Assembly (NCBI GenBank): GCA_018350325.1
Contig: JAEVLN010000012.1
Location: 372,001-436,000, forward strand
Direction: 5' to 3'
DNA: 64,000 bases
From: Globodera rostochiensis
Taxonomy: Eukaryota > Nematoda > Chromadorea > Rhabditida > Heteroderidae
Part shown: positions 11,522-21,297 of the stretch, in pieces
Numbering within the stretch: the stretch's first letter is position 1
How the letters are laid out: each line of letters starts with the position of its first letter
Position numbers and translations under genes: made by a program
Notes under the pieces: generated by a model
Database searches by the model: none
Seen by the model: the letters and a program-made list of their open reading frames with translations, nothing else
Told to the model about the DNA's origin: nothing

Positions 11522-11738
11522 AGCCGGCGAAAACGAAAGATTTACCAATTTAGGCATATTTAAATGTTCTTATTTTTCTATTATCTTAAACAATATTAGG
11601 CCGCCTGCCGCCACTCCGTTTTAATTCAGTTTTACGAAAAGTACTGCCGAATGGTTTCGACCGTATCATCCTAGAACCAAACCGAGTTTATTAATTAGAT
11701 TCTTCTCAAAACAAATTTGGAAATGTTTATCGGAATTC

Positions 11739-12337
11739 TTAATTTCCAATCCGCATCTTCTGATTCGTTGCTGCAACCGGCGCACCCTGGGCCTCCATAT
11801 TTAGCAGCTAAAAAACAAACTCTCAATAAATATTTCGGGGAAACAAAAATGTCGAAAGTCCCTAATTGGAGGCAAGTATAATGCAATATGTTTCATGGCA
11901 ACGCCTCTACCAAAGGACCATTGCTCACAAAATGCGTGTTTAAAACACCTGGTGTTCTTGGAAGCGCATTGACAACCGCTGTCCGGCCTGAATTTACTGC
12001 TATTTTTTGCTCATCTTTGGAAAAGAAAACCTTCAAGAATTTATCCATGCAATTTTTGGAGCAGCGCTCCTCCTTTTCGCTGATCTCCCGGCCGGTAAAA
12101 TCACGAATACACGCGCCGAAGCACTGCTCAGTGACCGCGTTGTACTGCAACAGAAAATCGCGGAACTAAAAATTTATAAAAATTAAACGACTGTCGGCCA
12201 AATCCAAATGTGAAACATTTTCGAGGTGAGGGAGGAAACAAGAAAGCAAACGAACGGGAAATACGAAAATGCCATTCACACGTAACAAAACTGACCGTCC
12301 TGAGATCAGTGTCCGTTCCTCCTTGTTGCTGTGCCAT
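11739..12337 (-). CDS. tin-9.1: Mitochondrial intermembrane-space chaperone Tim9
   Basis: Small Tim proteins escort hydrophobic precursors across the intermembrane space as Tim9-Tim10 hexamers. Minus-strand exons 12337-12296, 12165-12031, 11987-11949 and 11807-11739 join in phase into 94 residues, normal for Tim9. The twin CX3C motif is present (CFGAC and CSKNC), with the Tim9-specific stretch between (IRDFTGREISEKEER), then KFLKAGQRLSMRFQEHQ and a tail LLNMEAQGAPVAATNQ. The ATG at 12337 begins MAQQQGGTDTDLRTF. It lies tail-to-tail with alh-9 and upstream of cct-4 on the same strand. A Tim10 or Tim13 identity is less likely because of the RFQEHQ...EAQ tail. Confidence 0.93.
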
Positions 12338-12589
12338 CTCTAATGTTAATTTTTGATTAATTAAATTGGACAGTTTTATGTAAAAACAAAAATGAATGTT
12401 CTAAATTGGACATTTTTAATTGAAAGATTTCGAATGAGCATTCGTGAAAGTCATAAAGCAGGTTTATGCGGAAAAGCATTAACAAAAAAGTGCAAAAGGT
12501 CGTTCCCTCCAACAGCTTCTAATGGCAATTCCATTCGTTAGCGCATTGCCAGCACCTTAAAAAGGTTTAATTTGATTTGTTATGTTTTT

Positions 12590-14896
12590 TTATTCATCAG
12601 TCATTGTTATTATTTTTTGAATGGTTCTTTTTATCGAAATGCTTCTCACAATGTCGTCGATTTTGAGAATACTGCGCACACATTCAGCCGCCTGTTTGAT
12701 GGCGAACGAGCTGACCAGCAAAGGCTGCACAACATTCTCCTCTCGGATGTCCGTAATCATTCCCTCAAATAGATTTGAAAATGTATGATTCTGCTAAATA
12801 ATTTCCCGGTAAACCATTGAGAGACATATTTCCTAAGATTTTCCTTCCAGACAAGAAGAATTCTGCTTTTTTCGACTCATGCTTGTCCAATTAATTGTTG
12901 GCCCACCATTCGCACGTTCACCCCGTGCTCTTTGTTGCCCAATGCGTGCTGACTGCGCAATTCCGTCACCGTTCCGATGGGCGACAGTCCCGCGTTTTCC
13001 GCCAAAGTGTACGGCACAACTTCGAGCGCATCCGCAAAAGCCTTCCAGCAATATTGTTCAGCACCGTGTTTAGTTTGAGCGGCAGCGCGGACTCGAACAG
13101 ACACTTCCATTTCAGGAGCACCGCCACCTAAACGATTCAAATGGATTTTTTTTAACCCTCAAATTGGGAATAGAAGGCAAAAAACAAAATTCCATTTCAC
13201 AAAAGCAAAGCGTCGTCACCCACCGGGCAAAAGAGCGCGCTTCTTTACCAAACAGCGAATAACGCAAAGAGCGTCGTGAAGAGAGCGTTCCGCCTCGTCC
13301 AACACCAATTTGCTCGACCCGCGCACCAAAATGGACACCGCACAGCCACTAGACTTCAGACCAGTCACCTGAACAAACATTTTTCAAGGCTATCAAACAA
13401 AATGCAATCCAAAAACGCTGACTTTGACAACTTTGCCATCGGCCGTCTCAACTTCTTCCACTAATTCGGCCGTTCCGAGTGCATCCGGCACAAAATGGTC
13501 GATAGATGCCACCGGGCGACAGCCAAGAATTTTGGCATAGAATTCGATGTCATCTCGCTCAATGTCTTTGATCACCATAATTTTCAGTTTGGCGAAGAAA
13601 TGAAGTGCCATTTCATTGATGGCATCACTTAATACGAAGAATAAAGAAAAACGGATTTTCAAATAAATGTCTAATTTAGATTGCGATTTAAAAAATATTG
13701 TATTGTTAAATTAGTTTAATTAATCCACTTACCGCAAGATGGACTTTTGGATCAACAGCACATTGCAGCCGGCTTTCTTGATCTGTTTGCACAGCTCCAA
13801 AATGTAATTGCGCTCTTCTTTCAGCGCACGGTCCATCTGCGCGTAGTCCGAGATTACCACCTGATTCTCCATCTGAAAGTGACGGCTCAGAAAAACCATT
13901 AGGCTCTGAATTCCATAATTCTTCTTTAAATAAACGTCGTTACGTTTGGTTTTGGTGATGAAATTTGGAATTGGATGAGGCCGACTTTTGCCTTCTCAAC
14001 ACGAGAAGGACCCCCATGGCCCATGGACTTCTGATCGATCAGCGCCCCTTCGATCAACTGAGACTCCTCCACCGTTTCGCCCAACTTTTTCACAATTTTG
14101 ATCAATTTCAAATTGACACTGGCATCTTCCGGTGAGCTCATCAACTTCTTCACCGCTTGCACAGCCATTGGGGCCAACAGATGGGAATGTTGCGAGACGA
14201 CCTAAACAAAAAAAGCAAAATGAGACTCAAAACTGAAAGATCATTCAAACTACGTCACTAATTTCATAGAACCGTTGAATTGACTAACCTTTGAGTTTAG
14301 ACTGGTCGTGGCAAGCTTCACCAACTCTTCGTCGTCGTTGATGTCAATGGGCGTGGCCATTTCCTCGAGAACAGTTTCCGCGTAGGCGGCCGACCGTTGG
14401 AACGAGTCGGAAATGGTCGTCGGATGAATCCCTAAACGTAAGAAATTAAACAAAATTTTTTGTTACAAATTCAAACCCTTCGCGAGAAGTTTTTCCGCAG
14501 CGTCCAACAACGAACCGGCCAACACCACGACGGTAGTGGTGCCGTCGCCCGCCTCAATGTCCTGAGCTTTGGACAGCTCAACCAACTGAATTAGTGAAAC
14601 GAACGTAAAAACCAAAGAAGCAAAATCCTCGCCATTTTCGCGGTGGGATGCACCACGGACATTTGGTTGAGAATGGTCGCACCGTCGTTGGTGATGGTCA
14701 CCTCCCCGTTGCCCGCTTGGATCATTTTGTCCATTCCTCGCGGTCCGAGACTCGTCCGCACCGCATCGGCCACCGCTTTTGCGGCTACAATGTTGCTGGT
14801 ACGAACACTTCCCGGCTTGTCCTTGTCCTTAAAGCCGGCCTTATTAGCTTGGCCAAGCGACGCAACATTTGCGTTAGCGATGGGAAGAGGCGTCAT
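12590..14896 (-). CDS. cct-4: T-complex chaperonin subunit delta (CCT4)
   Basis: One of eight subunits of the cytosolic CCT/TRiC ring that folds actin and tubulin. Nine minus-strand exons (14896-14633, 14585-14477, 14431-14289, 14201-13944, 13872-13733, 13627-13423, 13368-13224, 13127-12907, 12763-12590) join in phase to about 552 residues, close to the family norm. Group II chaperonin motifs are intact: [66 protein letters not shown] and [17 protein letters not shown]. The delta subunit is indicated by [28 protein letters not shown] and VVQPLLVS. Intron 1 (14632-14586) has a GC donor. The ATG follows a TTTGCAG acceptor and opens [16 protein letters not shown]. Confidence 0.96.
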
Positions 14897-14983
14897 TTTG
14901 TTCAATTCAAATTGGTTCACAGATGAAAGTTTCTGCAAATTTGGATCATTCTCAACGATACTCAAGTAATTTTTAAAAATCAC

Positions 14984-15370
14984 GACGCTGCCTCATTCCA
15001 TTCCCGATCCGAAAGGTCGGGGAACCCGGATCTACACTCGTCCTGAACCGGAGAGAGGTTAACGAATGCAATTTCAATTTTAAGAACGAAGAACGGACGT
15101 TGGGACCTGATTTATGTAATTTTATTCACATTTACAAATGGCGTTTCGTCAAAATTTTAAAATACGATTCCAAAAAAAAAAAAAATTTCCCCGACGGCTC
15201 CTACCGGCAGCGTCGACTCTTTCATCCCATCCAAACAAGAAAAAAAACAGCCATTAAAAATTGAAGAAAAAGTAAACACATAACAGATAAAAACTTATTA
15301 ATTTGAATTACCTTATGTTTTATTGTTTTTACTTTATTACGAATGGTTCTGATTTGAATTTAGCGTGAAA
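14984..15370. promoter_or_regulatory. Shared upstream region of divergent cct-4 and arx-7
   Basis: 387 bases between two divergent housekeeping genes. It contains an A-tract (about 15174-15185) and AT-rich DNA. A TTTAG acceptor at 15358-15362 lies just before the arx-7 ATG and fits trans-splicing. No defined factor site recognised. Confidence 0.4.
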
Positions 15371-16054
15371 ATGGCAAGGAATGTGCTTTCGAGCACGGCC
15401 TACAGGCAACTCGACGTGGACGCTTTCGACCCCGACAAATTTATCGACGGCGATGAGGCGGAGACGCCGGTCGGACTGGGGCCGGATGATGCGCAAGTGC
15501 GCCAATTGCTTCAATCAAACCAAAATATCGACGCGTTGAAGGCGGCACTCGCCAATCCCCCGTTGAGAACTAAGAACCAGGTTTTAATGGACTGATGGCA
15601 AATTTAGGAAATTTTTGGAAGCTCTCCATTTAAAACCGACAATTCTTTCGGGGTACTTTTTTGAACACCAAAATTCATTTATATTACGCTAAAAAACATA
15701 TATTGAGGTGCTCAAGGACAAAGCAACTTCTCTCGTGGTTCGAGTGCTGACCAGCTTCAAAAGTGCCGAAATGGAAACTGCCGTCAAGTCTCTGACGGCT
15801 GATGAGGTGGACTTGTTGATGAAGTACATCTACAAAGGCATGGAACTGCTTGCAGATGGACAGAACTGCGCTTCATTGCTCGCATGGCATGCGCAGGTGA
15901 CTGAAATCTTTGAAATTGATGGGGCAATTTTGGCCGATTATTGCAATTTTTCTTGGTAAAATAATTTTCTAATTCCCCCCTCCCCCCGTAGGCGTTCAAT
16001 GTTTGTGGCCATGGCGGCATTGTGCGCGTTTACAACGACAGACATCGACTTTGA
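15371..16054 (+). CDS. arx-7: Arp2/3 complex subunit 5 (ARPC5, p16)
   Basis: Structural subunit of the actin-nucleating Arp2/3 complex. Exons 15371-15580, 15708-15896 and 15992-16054 join in phase 0 and give 153 residues, the usual ARPC5 size. The protein starts MARNVLSSTAYRQLDVDAFD, contains ALKAALANPPLRTKNQ, VLTSFKSAEMETAVKSL and the family hallmark VDLLMKYIYKGME, and ends GGIVRVYNDRHRL, matching the GSIVRVLTAR end of other ARPC5 proteins. The C-terminal exon follows a C-rich acceptor (CCCCCCGTAG). Confidence 0.95.
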
Positions 16055-16821
16055 TGGGGTGAAAAGGAATTAATTATCAGAGATTGTCGCCTTAACTATT
16101 TCAAATTCGATCATTTTCCAATGTGCTTCTGCCGATTAACGCTTAAAATGCTAAAATTGCAATTTTAATTGAAAATGGTGAAAACCGGAAGTTCGCTAAT
16201 TTGTAAGGGATGGACGGGTTGGGCTGCTGACGCGACGCTTTTCCGTCCTTTCACAACAGCTGTTTTCTTTTGTTTGTGTGCCTTCCGCCATTATTCATTC
16301 CTTCCCTTTCACTGATTTTTCATTATTTTCTATCGTAAATTAAATGCAGCATCAGAAAGTCCGAGGTAATTTGATTATATTTAACAATTGTTTTTAAATA
16401 CAGTCAGGCACAGAAGCATTACGAGAAAGAAGCGGTGAATAGCATTTTGTAGAATTGGCGGGAATCTTTCCCCCCCTCCCGTTTTTGTATTGGACTGTGA
16501 CTGAATGCCGGTTATGCTCGATTTTGTCCGAATTTTCGTGCCATTGTTCCTCCAGCAAACGGTGGCTCGTTTCCCGGTAGGCTTCTCAAAAAGGAATTAT
16601 TGCCCCCCCCCCGCCCCCCCCCCTCTCTCATTAGTGCGCGAATAACGGAGAGCCCGTTCTGAATGCAGACAAGGCGACGGACAGTACGTTCAGCTGTCGG
16701 TGTCCCGCAGAGTATTTTGGCACATTTTGCGAATACCGGACTTCCTCGGCTGACGACGGGAAGAGCAAAGCCGACCAGCACCAAGTGAATATTTGATGCT
16801 TTCCCCCCCCCCCCCCCCAAT
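16055..16821. other. Intergenic with C/G runs
   Basis: No gene recognised. Contains several C runs (around 16470, 16603-16621 and 16804-16818), the last directly before the next ATG. Short frames translating these runs are low complexity. Confidence 0.6.
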
Positions 16822-17700
16822 ATGACAAATTGGGAGAATTTCACCGTTTCCACCCGCCGTCAGCAGCAGCAGCACTCGACGTTGGTGGACAGATTTGGCA
16901 TTCTGTTCCCGCGCTATTCCGAGTCCGTCGCCGGTAGCACTGAACGTCGTGCGAGCGACGCCGGTTGGGAGGACGTTCTCGTCAACCTTTTGGTCTGCGT
17001 GTTCTTCCTGCTGATTTTGCCGTCGTTAGTAGTCTACATTGTGCGCGTGCTTTACCTCCTCCTCAAGCGGTGCCACCACCGGCCCCCGGTAACAACAGCG
17101 ACACGACGAGTGGAAGTGCCAACACCGCCACCCCAATATTATGCGTCGCCCGAGGGCAATTTCCGATTGCGACCAAATCCAAGCGGAAGGCATCGATCGG
17201 AATCGCCGGTTGGACTGTTTTCATTTCTTTTGCTAATAGAATTAAATGCTTAAAATTGTTGAAGGGTGTTACGGAAGTCACCGTTCAATTGCCCGCCTCC
17301 ATTTGTCGGTAAATATTTTTACGCTTTTTCGTAATTGCTTCTCTTCCGACCTCTCCACGGCACACATTCTTTGAACCTCCGACCGACGACTTCGCTGACA
17401 CTCAACGAATTCCACGGCCTTCTGTTGGCAATGCAACGGGAAATGGTGGCCGAACAGCGGAGAGAGCGCGAAACTCGAAGTGAAAATGTTGAAAATAATA
17501 ATAATAATTATTAATAATAATGGGAGTCCATCCCATCAATTGAGCTTTGGAATGTTGGCACATTTAATTATTTGCCCGAAGAATTTACTTCTTTCTAAGT
17601 CCGGTTGGCTCCGCTGGCCGAGTCTGAAGTGTCTTCCGCCATTGTCTTGCCCGTTGGTCCGCCTCCAAATTACGAGTCCGCTCTGCTGAGTCCGCGTTGA
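16822..17700 (+). CDS. Uncharacterised single-pass membrane protein with a possible C-terminal PPxY motif
   Basis: Not recognised. Exon 16822-17208 is secure in appearance: a hydrophilic N-terminus rich in Gln and Arg, then one strongly hydrophobic helix (LLVCVFFLLILPSLVVYIV, about residues 56-74), then a basic, Pro-rich tail (VPTPPPQYYASPEGNFRL). A second exon 17265-17308 (GVTEVTVQLPASIC) fits in phase. Downstream, 17371-17480 reads as LTLNEFHGLLLAMQREMVAE and the last piece (17600-17700) ends VGPPPNYESALLSPR with a PPxY motif that could bind WW domains. No AG acceptor exists between 17309 and about 17455, so the exon order after 17308 is unresolved. There is no signal peptide; the topology is probably type III or II. 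Confidence 0.45.
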
Positions 17701-17907
17701 CCGTAAATTTACCTTTTCTTGGCAAGCTTTATCCCGGATATCCGATAAAGCGCCCGAGGGGAGGGGCAAAGGTTTGCCGTGACGGCTATCTTAAATCGTT
17801 GGGGGTAAACGTAAATTGTATCTTTTTTGCCAAGCAATAATTTGAGAGGAATTTCTGAAAATTTTTGCTTGGAAAAAATATTTTGGTTGGGGAAGTTTAG
17901 TTAGAGG

Positions 17908-17999
17908 TAGAGTTGGTTGGGACAGGGATTACAATTTTTCAAAACCGAGACCGGGATTCCAAAAACCGGGAATTTCCCGACCGGTCCCGACCAACTCTA
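17908..17999. mobile_element. Short hAT-like MITE with 8-bp target duplication
   Basis: A 92-base element with terminal inverted repeats TAGAGTTGGTTGGGAC (17908-17923) and GTCCCGACCAACTCTA (17984-17999), one mismatch in 16. It is flanked on both sides by the direct repeat GTTAGAGG (17900-17907 and 18000-18007). An 8-bp target duplication and TAGAGTTGG-like ends fit the hAT superfamily. No coding capacity. Related to the degenerate element at 388-566. Confidence 0.75.
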
Positions 18000-18313
18000 G
18001 TTAGAGGGTCTTCAGACCGCCCCTCCGGCCTCCACCCCTTGGGCGATGTTTGGCAAGCTTTTCAAATCGTACCTCGAATTGTTGGCTATTTTCTAAGAAT
18101 ATTTTTATGTCATATTTTGCATTAAAATCCATTTCCTCGACAAATTGACACAATGGACAAATTGAATTGATTCTTCGGGATTGTCTGACATGTGACGGAA
18201 TGGGTTGCGAGTGCATCACTAATTAGTTAATTATTTAAATTAATCGTTTGGATGTCATGCAAAATCCTTGCGAGATCATTTCCGACAATTATCGTTCATT
18301 TGGCCGTCTCGAA

Positions 18314-19177
18314 TTATTTCTTCTTGCCCAGCCACGCGTTCTTCAGCAGAGAGTTCAGTTCACTTTCACTGACCACTCTCTTCACATATTGGTCCCCCCC
18401 ACTGCCGTCCTTCAGTTCCTGAGTCCGCATCAGCCAACGGCGCTGCGGGCGAGGGATTCGACGCTGAAATTGTCCAAGTCTTTTGTTTTTGGCATTTTGG
18501 GATTCCCACTTCAATTCCTCCCCCTCCGGCGCCGCTTCTTCTTTGTCCGTTGCCCTCCTCCTCCTCCATGGCCATCATTTTGGCCAATTGACTGTGCACA
18601 AAGCGATCCTTTGCGTCCGATAAGCGATTAAACAGCAGCTGGTGGGAGGCGGCTGGCGATTGGGCGACTTTTGCATTAGAAAGCATTTCCTCGTCGACGG
18701 CATTGGCATTTTTCTGTTTTAAATTACCCTTTCTTTTCTTATGTTTAAGTTGCGACTTGGAAAGAAAAAAGAATTGGCATTTTAAATGTTAAAGATTTTT
18801 TTTAAAAAAGCGCTCAGAATTGACAAAGGTCCACATGATTGATTCGAATGGAAACTGCGTACGTTTAGGATCGTTTCTCATCATAGCGCCCGTCCGAATT
18901 AAAAGAAAGGGAAAGAACATGAAAGGGAATTGAACTGACGAAAAGGAAAGTGAAAGAGACAACCACTGCGCCGTCATCCCAACATTAATTCGTTTTGATT
19001 TGCGCCCCTTCCCTTGGAAATAATCCCCCAAGCAGAAATATTGCAATTTTGAAATCATTTCGATTAATCGGCAATTAATGCAATTTTTACCATTGGATTC
19101 TTTCGTTCGTGTTGCAATTGCGGCAGCTGCTGGCCGAACGCGCTGTGCACGAGGACTGAAAGAAGAAGCAGAAGCAT
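18314..19177 (-). CDS. Candidate secreted neuropeptide precursor with amidated C-terminal peptide
   Basis: Three minus-strand exons, 19177-19091, 18713-18510 and 18463-18314, join in phase 0 and give 146 residues (an upstream in-frame ATG at 19261 would add 28). The N-terminus MLLLLLSVLVHSAFG is a clear signal peptide. The middle is polar. The last exon has basic cleavage sites (RR at the start, PQRR, VKR) and ends with the peptide VVSESELNSLLKNAWL followed by GKKK and the stop: KR before, then Gly plus three Lys, is the layout of a processed, C-terminally amidated neuropeptide. SELNSLLKN weakly resembles pigment-dispersing factor peptides (NSELINSLL in arthropods, LKN in nematode PDF-2); the family link is inference. 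Confidence 0.68.
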
Positions 19178-19261
19178 TTGTAGCGGGAGAAACGATTGCC
19201 GCTTAAAGATTGATGGGGGCAAAGCGTTATTCTCCCGCTGCCGATGAGAAATCATTTTCAT

Positions 19262-21297
19262 TTGTTGTCCAAATGGAAGTTGGGGAATGCGAGCAAATGC
19301 AGGTGAACTGTTTGCTGTCGTTGACTGAAAGATAATTTTTTGTTTCTGTCACTCAACTTTTTGAGAGTGAACGCATGGAAATGGAATTGGGAGGAGCATT
19401 GATTAGTGCTAATGATGGGTGGACGGGGACGGGGGGGGGAAGTCGGCTGACCATTCATGAAAATTGATAATAACCCCCGCACAACATTCATTGTGCAATA
19501 AAAGTGGTCCAATTGGTGACGGACGGACGGACGGATTGGGTCCATGCCAAAATTAGAAAATGTAAATAACGAATCAGAAGGACTGCTTGCTTTGGTCTCG
19601 GATGATGGCATTTGTTTAAGAATGGCCGCCTTTTGCCAGACTTTCCAAAAAAAGGATTTTGCCATTCTGAAACCCATCATTATCCAGCATTTGTCGTGCC
19701 AGACAGCGTGGTTAATGTCCATCAATCGTCGCCGAAAATGGGCGGGAGGGCGGGCATTCGCTGTTGGCATTTGTCCAACAATTCAATTTCGGATGATTTC
19801 ATTTTTATTTTTGTTAATAAATGACGCGCGTGTTGCATGAAAGGCTTCCTCCACACAAATTGGTTTCATTAGGCCACAAAAATTCATTGAAAATGGGCGC
19901 GCGCCGTATGGACTATTGCTAACATTTAGAATTGTTGACAATAAGTGGATGTTAAATAACAGCCCATAAAAGAAAGACTTTGATTCTGACTTAAAAAAGA
20001 TTGGTCAAGAGTTTGTCAAGAACGGCACCAATTCGTTTCTGAGAGGCCGTCTCACTTGGAGCCGAAGCCCAATGAGCTAATAATGAACAGACCAAAGAGC
20101 CTTTGGCACTTTGGTCACATAATTACTCGTTAATTTGTGTCCAGTCCAAAGTGAGTTGGCCGGCTTCCCAATTGCGATGGGATTCTTTCTTCACCTCCTC
20201 GGCAAGTTATGCGATTTTTGTATCCTTTTTACAAATTAATAAATTAGTTGGCAAATTCACACGCCTAAATAACAAATATTCGCTGCAACGCATCGGCTCA
20301 GAATAGCCCTTTCCCACATTCATTCGATTTGATCGACCAATTTCCATAAAACTCACCTCAAATGGATTTGGAAATACATAATTAATTAAAATCCAAATTG
20401 GACATATCGCACAATACGTACCCCATTTGGGAATAATTTCCGAGTTTTCCAAATTTTGACTAACAGAATTTACTTTCCATTTTTCATGCGAATTTAATGC
20501 GGAATCTGCAGATTAAACAATTGTTTTCGATGCCATGGTGTACTTTATGAATAAGCCACTAAACGTGTGCTTATTTTTAGTGAAAACGGAGGCGGAAATT
20601 AGAGATTGTGCAGATGCCCTGCGGGGATTGGGAGGGAATCCGGCACTTCACGATGGATGTTTAAGGGTGCTGTTACGGACGGATTCACCCCGTCCATACA
20701 TCCATCCATCAAATTTACCCAATCCCGAGGGCGATTTAATGGGCAAAAGATCAAACTTCAGCTGCCACTTGGCACAGTGTTTCTGTCCCGTTACCTCCCC
20801 CCCCCCCCCTCCATTTGTCGGGTGGCGTATTTACGCCCCCCTTCTCGCAGTAATTCACAACCAATTAGTGGGCCACTTTCTTGCATCAACTGATGCGCAA
20901 TTGCCTTTCCTTCCCGGAATCCCTGGGGGCACGGCCCATCGGCCGTGGGGCTAGCGCCGGAAAGAGCGCATCACCAGACAGCTGACCGACCGAACGCCAT
21001 TTTCCGGTTAACCGGGTTCAACCGGCGAGTGGCCTAATTCAGAGAATAGTTTCGTTTCAGGTCAATGACAGAGGGGAGGGAGCGAAGCCACTAATGGAAT
21101 GGAAAAGTGTGAGATTTTACGGAATCAGACAGCATTTTATTGTTGTGGATAAATTACTGTTAGAAAATCTAAAAAAGTAAGCCCGTATTGAAATAATAAT
21201 AAATGGGATCGAATTTACCACTCCAAACATCATTCTTACATCGAATTTGAGTTCAGTCTGAAAATGTAATTATGCCATCAAAAGCACACCCCCGCCC
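19262..21297. other. Intergenic, no gene recognised
   Basis: About 2 kb of AT-rich DNA with short C or G runs (19431-19440, 20799-20810). Open frames on both strands show no recognisable domain and no consistent splicing. Confidence 0.6.

Noticed and set aside
20535..20954. 139-codon plus-strand frame beginning MVYFMNKPLNVCLF
   Set aside because: No domain, ends in low-complexity sequence, no homologous pattern recognised.
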